Positions 34,000 through 44,221 of a DNA stretch of 64,000 bases are shown here, piece by piece. Made by a program: the position numbers and the translations under genes. Below the pieces are notes generated by a model, which was not told the DNA's origin, made no database searches, and saw only the letters and a list, made by a program, of their open reading frames with translations. The first letter of the stretch is position 1. Each line of letters starts with the position of its first letter. Source of the DNA: Carposina sasakii (Eukaryota > Arthropoda > Insecta > Lepidoptera > Carposinidae); assembly GCA_014607495.2 (NCBI GenBank), contig CP053160.1, positions 12,958,001 to 13,022,000 on the forward strand, in the 5' to 3' direction.

Positions 34000-36190
34000 A
34001 GAACCTACTGCCATTTTCCCTTCCTGCATCGGATTCCGGCTAAAAGATCTATTCCTGGTGCTGACGAGCCGTACTTATCAGAGACACGATACTCGTGTAT
34101 CGCAAAAATATGTTTTACCGCACTGTAGCATCATCATAAAACTCATGAAACCAAATATATGGGTTCTGGTTCCTGGCTTCAGACGCGTATTGATTTACTT
34201 CAAATAATGTTTACGTGTCCGTCGGACGTAGGTACTCTTAAATACGACTTTAATATTTATATGAAAAATAAAATTAGTTTTTCCGATTTTGGTGCAGGAG
34301 TTGGGAATTCTCGCGTGAGTTACACGCGGTTTCCAATGCTAGGTAACAAAGTGGTAGATTGGTAATCTCTTTTCCGTGACCGTTAGGATCATACTCGTAT
34401 TTCCGAAGTCATATCTCACGGATCTCGGGTAAGTGGAAACGTTTTTCTGATTGTGTCATTAATTGCAGTGTCTATAATTAGCAGAGGAAGGATTTATCAA
34501 TGATTTCACCTCAGGGCCGGACTATGAAACTTGTATTGAATGTTACTATAATTAATTATTGCTGTAGGTAGTTACTTTTTTTTAATGAAATCTTTATGGT
34601 TACACGGTATCACATTGTACAATATTTTATTTCAACTACCGATACCGGGACCGTTTTTTTTTTCCATTTATATTTTTCTTAAAATAGTATCCAGATTTTA
34701 GAGCCTGGGAATTAATATTTTATATTTCTTCATACATACACACACAGATCAGAAATTGTAAATACTACATTTATAAAAATAATCAAATCCTGCGTAGAGA
34801 CATGTCATCAATTTACTTTTGTCTTAAGTACCTTATCTATTTTTAATACTTAGGTATTCTTACTTACGAGTTCGGCCCTGTATAATCTAGTCTAATTACC
34901 TATTAGTTTCGTAATAGACAGTGTGCCGGGGTGTCATCTTATACGAAGTCACAAAAGCCTCGCGGCTGTTGCCATGGCGCTTCCATAGCGTTCTCGTATT
35001 TCTTTCTTATAGAAATAGGACCTAACGTATTTTGTAAAGATAAATTACTTTTTACTTTTTACCCATGTTATTATTCTTCATTTTAATTATCAATATACAT
35101 TCAATGAGCCTGTTGAATTAATAAATTTATACCTGTTGAATGAAATTGATTTCTTGTTAATATAAGTAGAGCTTTTAATAGGACTTAGATATCTAGGTAT
35201 AGGTAGGTACATGCTGTTACTTATAACCTTTTTTATCACCTAAAATTTGGAATTCTTACATGCTGTTGTCCGCGACTCCGACAGATGTGCTATAATAATT
35301 ATAAATACTTGATTTCAAATAAATTCTTAATTTAATTGTATCAGGCGTCACTATTCGGAAGTTCAAATTTCTATCGAGGGTTCAAATAAATTCATTATTA
35401 AAATAGATTTCTCGATCGGGCCTACCATGAATAACCACAATACATTTATTTTAAACTTTGTATCAAAACTAGTATATGTAACAATGCCATCATTGTAGGA
35501 TGACTTTGATACAGTCTTGTAATCTTATTGTCATATGCACGTCATTCTCCGTAAACTACGTATAAACCAAGTATAAACACGGCTACAGTGCGATTATGTT
35601 TACTAACTTTAACTTGCTCAAACTGAGTAAAGTACCTAATAAGCGAGATTTCAGAGAGTGAGGTACCTACTCTCTCCTATTTAGTCAACAACGCAGGTGG
35701 TCTAAAACGGCATCAGTAATATCACCGAAAATGTTTGAATACGATTTTCACATACTAGTTATCTAAAAACAGCAGTTTAGGGTATTCTATAAATATTTTT
35801 TTCGCATGTGGTTATTATAAGAATTGACTGACACAGCAAAATATTATTGCAAAAATAGTTTGCCTTTTATGACATAGGCGTCATGCCAATTTTAATAAGT
35901 ACCTAGAAAATTAAAGTGAACCTACTCAACTGCGATGTACAGTTATGGTGCCAAACTTTATTCAGCCAAATTATTTTACTAAATGTACCTATGTAGCTAT
36001 AATACATATTACTACTGTTGTGGGAAAAAATGCATTAACTTTTTACTGAATAGAAATTCCATTGTCCGTATTTTAACAGGTCAATTATAGAGACATAATT
36101 GTGTTCTAATCTGCAGATAAGTAAACACTGTCGCCACCTATAACCATAAGAAGAATAGAAAATGCTTTTATTTGAAAATTACATATTTAC
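34000..36190. other. No gene found
   Basis: AT-rich DNA. The + strand frame at 34159-34365 has no domain I recognise and no clear splice context. Confidence 0.45.
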
Positions 36191-36194
36191 CTAT

Positions 36195-36329
36195 ACAGGG
36201 TGTAACAGAATGTAAGCCAAATGCTAATGGAAGCAGTCAGTAGTAAGCAGTAAAGTTATGTAGAAATCCATCCAAAAAGATTAGCTCTTTATAGTAGGAG
36301 ATTGTCGTATACCCTTTCTGTTACATCTG
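36195..36329. mobile_element. Mariner-like MITE, copy 3 (TA target, shortened)
   Basis: CAGGGTGTAACAGAATGTA ... ATACCCTTTCTGTTACATCTG between TA dinucleotides. It is about 100 bp shorter than copies 1 and 2 and more diverged. Confidence 0.7.
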
Positions 36330-36770
36330 TATAGTGCTTTACTTTGATGAAATAGATAGTAGAGCTTAAAGATTTGTTTCTTCTTTCTTATTAGTAGAAA
36401 CGTAATTAGGTACGTCAACTAAGGATTTAATTAGGTTACTTACTCAGATATTTTTTTATTACTTGCCACTGAAGATAAAATGAACACGTTCTGTAAAATT
36501 ACTACAATATTTATAGATTACTTTGGAGTATAACATCATTATTGACACGGACTTGTTCTTAGAACAGCATTTACCCGGGAGATACTTCCACGTGTCGTAT
36601 AGTACTTTTTATTCTCATAGGAAGGCAGCGATACTTCCTCTTATCTAGTAGTTACTAACTTTATCGTTGGCATCATTAACGCACAATTAACACCACGACG
36701 ACACTTCTGCCACGTGATTTGAATTACTTATTTTAGCATCCAAAGACCGAAATTGACAAAACTTCCTCTA

Positions 36771-36911
36771 CTAAGGGCGTTTCTTCCAATTTTCAGATAG
36801 CCTATCTCAAGGATAAATTTGATGCTGTCTTTCTCTAAAACTTAATCAAGATAGAGACAGCATAAACTGCTTTAAATAGGCTATCTGGCCATTGGAAAGT
36901 CAGCCCTTACT
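36771..36911. mobile_element. MITE with CTAAGGGC / TTCCAAT inverted ends
   Basis: CTAAGGGCGTTTCTTCCAAT and CAGATAGCCTAT on the left are matched by AGGCTATCTGGCCATTGGAA and GCCCTTACTAG on the right. The interior ATGCTGTCTTTCTCTAAAAC recurs at 39595-39625 in PLBD intron 2. Confidence 0.7.
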
Positions 36912-36914
36912 AGT

Positions 36915-38650
36915 GAAATTCTAATAAAAATCGCACAGCCTAATGTTCTACAGGCGACAGGTTAAACTAGAGATGATAATACCCATTTGTTAGATATGCT
37001 AAGGAATTGTTCGACGCACGTGTTCACTTTTGAGTAAATCTATAACAGAAGTAGTACCATTAGCTATACCTACACCATGTGTGTGTATATTCTGTGGATA
37101 TCTTGGCTAGTCAAAAGCATCTCGCCGCCAAGCTTACATGTACCGTGAAGATGCAGTAACACATTGCTTACAATCGATAATACTTTTATACGTTCGTGAT
37201 TATGCTGTTTAAATAGTTTTAAAAGAGACCCTTATCATAGTGTATTACTATAATTCATCCATATAATATTTTACGGTAAAAGGTCAGTACTGAAATTATT
37301 AATTTCATCATATTAAGTTACGTACCTACATCCAAAATCCTTTACGCAAAAAAATGTGGAATATTTCGATCTGTCACCCTTTTTGTCCCCCTAGAGTGAC
37401 AGATTGGAATATTCTTTCTATCGATAATATTCACGGACTTATCAAGTTATTTAGCTAAGCTTAGAAACTCGGGCACGAGTTCTCCGAGTTCCAGTATTCC
37501 TGAAGCTCTATTAGCTAAGTGAAATGGCTGCTGGATAATAACGAAATTTAACAATCTCAGGCCATCTCAAAACGTTGTATTCATCAGCCATTTCGTTTTT
37601 CTAGTATTGGATATTAGGGGCTTCCGGGATACTGGAGCTTGATATCGTACCCGCATTGTTCTGACATAGGTAACTATTTCTTTCCATAAACACGTGCAAT
37701 CTGAATATACTAATGTTTAGGTTTAAGATAAGTCATATAATGTCTGTTTATCTGCAAAAGAACAATTTTTAGAATTAATATCTCACAATTTTCCAACTAG
37801 ACTTAGACTGTTCAATAACTCACATAATGGAATAGATAATATCGCGAAAGTTCGGTCACTACGGTAATAAATTGATGACTAAGCCTGTGTTTCGAGGGTT
37901 GGTGTATTAATTATTATAATTTTTGTAGTTTTGCTTTTGGTATATTCTTATTAGTTTCGAGAAAGTGTAAATATACTAAACATAAGTAAGTACTCATTTT
38001 TATGAGTAATCAAAGTTTTTGATAATGAACTAACATTGCAGGAGTGTTTCATGGGACAGTCTATACAAATATGTAGGTATGCCTACTTATATAGGTACTT
38101 ATGTACTCTCACATTTAACAGTTTTCTATAATAAAATTAAAAATAACAAATCATGGTTTAGTTAGGCAATTACATGATATAGATAACGACGAAAGTTAGA
38201 GGTAGAGTATCTCTTATTGATATTGTGATAACGACTCACAAACCAGCTACTGTGAGGTGGATATTAACTTAGTATTGCACAGGCTTCCATCGATAATATT
38301 CGAAAACCGTCTGAGAAACTGTTTCTAAGTATAACATTGTTTTAGAAGGAAAAATAATTAGTGTTCAATTTAGTGCACGTCTAAATGAACTCCTAATAGT
38401 TATTTATGTGTGTTTTCTAGTACTATGCGTTGCGTGATATGAACGTGATATTAATACATTAATACTAGGTAGGTGCTTCAAATATTCCATTGCCTACATT
38501 TATAGGTTTTATCAGCCGATGTACAGTTTTACAACGAGGAAGTTCGCGATTTTCCTGCATTTGCAAGTAAACATGACTTTAGATATGTATATACTTAGCA
38601 TGGTATGTGGGCTGACGTGATCTTAGATAAGGAACTTTCTCGAAAACGAA
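36915..38650. other. Gene-free flank upstream of the PLBD gene
   Basis: AT-rich unique sequence; no exon or repeat recognised. Confidence 0.4.
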
Positions 38651-38659
38651 TGAAACATG

Positions 38660-38700
38660 TATATAAAGCGTTGAAAATATAATATAATTAAACTTCAGTT
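38660..38700 (+). promoter_or_regulatory. Candidate core promoter of the PLBD-like gene
   Basis: TATATAAAG at 38660-38668 is followed by TTCAGTT at 38694-38700, which fits an arthropod initiator with its A at 38697. The spacing is a few bases longer than the usual 30, and the start codon lies 340 bp downstream, so this is a candidate only. Confidence 0.35.
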
Positions 38701-39035
38701 ATACAGTCTTGTTTTTTCCCTTTGACCTTTCAGTTCTAACAAATGTTATCTTTTGTTTCAGGGTAAAAAGGATATAATCATTAGTTTTGGTGGAAAAAAA
38801 GCATAGCAAGACTCAAGCATATTGGTACCCAATGGTTTCTCCGATTGCTATTGACGGAGACCAAACATTCGTGCCGTAAAGATCAGATCCAAACACCATT
38901 TTAATGGTCACCCTTCTTTTAGAAAATATCGTGTACACTCACTGTCACTTCATTGTTATTAAGTTCCTCAATATCTTCTTTATCTTATAGTACCTTTATA
39001 TTTATTTATTATTCTTCCTGATATTTGGCAAGAAA

Positions 39036-42000
39036 ATGAGCAAGATTTTAAAAGTAGTAGGAGCATCATGGCTCCAGACCAAGATCAGCTCCTATATCCT
39101 GGGTTTTCTAGGAACGGTGTCGATCTTGGCGCTCTTCATAGGACAAATGGAAAGGTAATTGACTTCTATTCAGGTTTTCCAAATATTTCTTACGCTTGAA
39201 TAAAGATATACACAAAAGTATATTTATGTTATTTCCCTACGTTTACGTTACTGGCATCTATCCAAGTATAATTTCATATTTCGATAAGGATAGAGATTCC
39301 TAGAATAGGATTTTTCATGTACGATGTATATTCATAAATATGAAATGATTCATTGGTTCTAAAAATTGTAACTTTGTTTTTAGAACTAAGGAAGATGGAA
39401 ACTATGCTGCTACAGTATTTTATTCTAAGACTGGTTATCGTATTGAGTACTGGGGCCAAAGCAATAATCTTCTGGAAATACCCCAAGGCGTCGCCAGAGC
39501 TTACTTCCGAAGAGACATAGATACTGCCGGGTAAATATCTTATCGTCGTTTAAAATATTTATTTAGGGCAAATATTTCCAATGGTCTAATAGTTGATGCT
39601 GTCTTTCTCTAAGACTTGATCAAGATAGACCACATCAACTTTATTCCTATATACCTACTGACCCGTATAGCTATATACATACATGTGCTCTACAATTTAT
39701 TTCATTTTACAGATGGTCACTATTAGACGTAGAAACAAATGGTTCATACGCTGATGAGATCCAAGCGTATGCTGCTGGCATCCTCGAAGGTGCGTTGACG
39801 TGGAATTTAATCCACACGCACCTGAAGAACACCATCCATGCCAAATGCGAGAGCAGACAAATGGACAAACAGTGCGACAAGCTGAGAGACGCTCTCGATC
39901 AGTCGGTCAATAAATGGAAGACGTACGCCGATGATCAAGCACATGCCGATCCTTTCTGGCATCATGTAAGTTAGATAACTTTTCTTTGTAATAAAGGCTA
40001 ACCAATCATAACGAAGGGTCTCAATCGTTGAAAGGAAAATTAGGGTTAGTGTGCTAATTCTTGACCATGCACCAAGAGTTGACCAAAACAGAAATAAAAT
40101 CCTATTGTAAGGTAAATTGACAGGATTTAATAATGTTTTTTTCCTTAAATATTGGCAACATTATAATTGTCACGTGGTACACAAGCCAGCTCGCTATTGG
40201 TTGACAAATACGAGTTCTTTGCAAATGAAGAAGGCGCCCGGTAAGTTGGCAGCTTATTTACTAAGAATGTTTTTTTTTAGTTTCTTGGTAAATCTTATTT
40301 CATCTGGGTGTTTTATTGTATATTTTTATATTTAAAGGCATGTATGTTAATTGTAATAGTTTGTTTATGTGCTGAAAGCAATATTTAGACTGTTTTATTT
40401 GGATAAGGGTTTTTCAATGGGGTGGTTATCTATTGGGTCCGACATTTAGATCATGCCCCTAAAGCTGTCCACGGTGGTCAAGCATTGGCTAAAACATTAT
40501 ATTTTCAAGAATGTCAAGCTTTATTCAATTTACGTATGTACTATTGTTCCATGATTTGCTGTACGTTATGACTGTCCAATAGTTGACCAGTGCTAAAATT
40601 TGTACACCCTTGCTGTGGTCAGCTTTAGGAACGAAGTTTGCCAATGCTTGTGCACATAAATTTAATGGTGTATATTCGGATATTGTTTTCTATTGCTGTA
40701 AAGAAAATAAAGGAAAATGTGAAAATATTACGTTACCCTGATAGTGCTATGCAATGTGCTATAAAAGCAGTACGTGACGGCGCATTTAAAATAAGAGAAG
40801 CTTCTAGACACTATGGTGTTCCTCATAGCACACTAATAAATAAATTGAAGGGAAGGGTCCCTGAAAATCGAAAGATGGGGTGTGATACTTCCTTACAGAG
40901 GCTGAAGAAAATTTACTAGTTGCTTATAATATTAGCAAATTCTAAAAAGGGAATACCGTTAAAACACCAAACCTTAGTCGATACAGTACTCCGAGGTGTG
41001 AGACAGGGTGACGTAATATCCCCGAAACTCTTCACCAACGCGATGGAGGACGTCTTCAAGACGCTACAGTGGGATGGACTAGGTATCAACGTCAATGGTT
41101 AATGTCTCACGCATCTCCACTTTGCAGACGATATAGTTTTGATGGCTGAATCGCTGCAGGACCTACAAAAAATGCTGTCTAGTCTCAATGCTGCCTCGAG
41201 GCGTGTGGAACTCGGGATGAACCTGGACAAGACCAAGATAAAGTTCAATCGACACATCATCCCTGAGCCGATATCCGTCGAAGGTGTAGCCCTAGAAGTT
41301 GTACAGAAGTATCTATACCTTGGGCAAATATTGCAGTTGGGTAATGACAACTTCGAGAGAGAAATCACCAGAAGAGTGCAGCTCGGGTGGGCAGCATTTG
41401 GGAAATTGTGTCATATCTTTAAGTCATCCTTGCCACAATGCCTCAAGACCAAGGTGTTCGATCAGTGCGTTCTAAGCCATGACTTACGGAGCCGAGACGT
41501 GGAACCTAACGGTGGGGCTGACTCACCGATTGCATGTCACTCAGAGAGCTATGGAAAGGTCAATGCTCGGAATCTCGCTAATGGACAAAGTCCGAAACGA
41601 GATTATCCGGCAGAAGACCAAAGTGACAGACAGTCTCGAAATGTAGCAGACTGAAGTGGCAGTGGGCCGGCCACATCTGTCGTAGAACCGATGGACAGTG
41701 GAGTAAACGGGTTCTCGAATGGAGACCGCGCCCCGGCAAGCGTAGCGTTGGGCGCCCTCCGGCCAGATGGACCGATGACTTAAAGAGGACGGCTGGTAGT
41801 GACTGGATGGCAAAAACGGGAGATCGAGCCATGTGGCGTACACTGGGGGAGGCCTACGTCCAGCAGTGGACTGCAATAGGCTGACGACTGTTTGAAACAT
41901 GTAAGGGTTCGCCCACCGTCGGGCCCTATACCTACACTCTATATATTAGCTTTTGTTAATTAAAATTTCATTATTAAACATAATTGATTCGATTCCCACT

Positions 42001-44180
42001 CGGGTAAAGATTTTTTTCCATTTTCTTTATTAATAATTTTATAATATTTTTTTTTGTAAATTTTGTTTATTTATTTACATTGTTCTATTATGGTCAACTT
42101 CTGGTACATCTGCGGTCAGGTTTTGAATTCTGCTGGTCAACTAATGGCACATATTGAAATTTTTATTTTATGAATTGATATTCTAAAAATTGCTGTCAAC
42201 AAAATCGTAATATTTATATATTTAATAGACTAAAGTTCACACAATCATTTAATGTATTAAAATTTTAAGGAAGTATAATCCAAGTCTTGGTTGTCCAGTA
42301 CACAGTAGTAAAAAGCGCTTAGCTGGTCAACCCTACTATATCTAAAAGGCTCGCGAATGGCACGATACGTCACGGATAGTTGACTCTACCACCAAACAAA
42401 TTTAGATACCATACCATACCGTAATCTCAGATACCACTCGCACAAATTTATGTCAATCTATCTATACATATAGGTAATAAAAATGTAACGAATCGCTGTC
42501 TGTACATGGAAGATATATGAGAAAAAATATTATAGGAGACCTTTATCAACGCAATAGGACCCAAAACGATGATTTTTGGAATTTTTGTCTGTTTGTCTTT
42601 GCGTTTGTGCACGCTTATCTCAGAAACGGCTGAACCGATTTCGATGCAGTTTTCATTAATATATTGAGACAGGACCTGTCTCAATATATTCATGAAAAAG
42701 TAGCATATATGTTAAAGTGGGACCCACTTAACATATAGGCTACTTTTTATCCCGGGAAAATGTTTTTATCCCGGATAATTTCGACATTTTGTTTTTTCTG
42801 TAGTCCACGCGGACGGAGTCGCGGGCGTCCACTAGTATTATAATATGCAAGTATATCTATAATGCCCTTTGTATGCTATTTAAGCACAGATATTTACATT
42901 TATGAGCTTACATTAACCAGAGTTTTACTGATTATTTATAAAATGATTTTACTACAAAAGTAGGTATCATAAGCCTACTCGTATACCGTAATTCGTAATA
43001 ATACTGAAGATTTATTTCCCTTGATGTTAATTCTAGGTATCATTACACTATACACAAATCAGCGGAGTATTCACCGGGTGGAAGCATGGTGTTGAGCGAA
43101 GCCTAAATGAGTACGAAACAGATATATCAGACTTATACTGGCTGAACTCGGTCAGCGAGGTGGCGGAAATTCAGCACAAGCTAAACATCTCCATCGAAAA
43201 TAGCACTTTGGACTCTTTGCCAAGTCTCTCCAGCGCTTTTGTGAGAATCGCCAATGAAACAAACGAAAAGGAGACGTGGACTAAAAAACTGTACTTGGCT
43301 CAAAATGCTGCTGGCAGGTTAGAGCAAAATTACTTTTTAGTGAACTTTCTGAGGAACTTAAAAAATGTAGGTACCTATAGGTAGTCCAGTTATAGACATC
43401 TATGTCTTTAGTTCATTTACACATGCTCTAAATTCTGACACAAGGTCTGGAAACATCTTTGATTAAATTGTAACCGTATAGAAAATATTGATGACATTTT
43501 AATTTGGGTAGTTACATACTGTTTGGTCTAACGACGCTAAACAAGATTAGGTAATATTGAAGTGCATTATTAATTTACAGTTACGCATCCATGACACGGA
43601 TTCTGAAGCGCTACAAATTCAACTTCCACCTCACCTCCAAGGACCCTACACCAGCCCCCAGCAACACAGTAGACTTCTCCGGATACCCTGGCTCCATAAC
43701 CAGCCAAGACGACTTCTACTTGTTGAAGGGCAAGCAATACAAGATAGCCGTATCGGGAACTACTCTGCGAAACTACAATGTCAAGTTGTGGAAGGATGTC
43801 AATATCACCACTCAAGTTAGTAACACAATTACGATTAGATGATATATTTTACATCTGAGCGTGATGTTTGCAAATTAACTGTTGGACTTAACGTCGACTT
43901 AAGTTGGAATTAACGTAGGCATGTCTAGATATTATGATATTTTACTTGGTATGTGTACCTATAGTAATTTGAAATAACCAAGATGGTGAAAATATTTAGA
44001 CCCTGAAAAAAAATGAACAACGGCCATTGGTCTATTAGTGATGTACGACGCATATCGATCCGGTAGGTGAAACATTGATATATGAATATTGATGTTGTTT
44101 AGTAGTTTCTATACTTATATTTAGTTTATATACCGTTGCTTACGAAGACCTTAGATAGTGTACTATTATGTAGTGAATAG

Positions 44181-44221
<41 letters not shown>

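Noticed and set aside
41541..41900. 119-codon - strand frame
   Set aside because: It is the antisense of the truncated RTE copy; similar frames appear opposite the longer copy at 27194-27531.
40000..42360. One complete pogo element spanning the PLBD intron
   Set aside because: TTGACCA/TGGTCAA words recur on both sides, but I could not find a terminal inverted repeat pair or target duplication, so only the transposase fragment is annotated.
43570..43815. Overlapping frames on both strands across PLBD exon 5
   Set aside because: Only the + frame beginning MTRILKRYKFNF matches the PLBD family and fits the splice phases.
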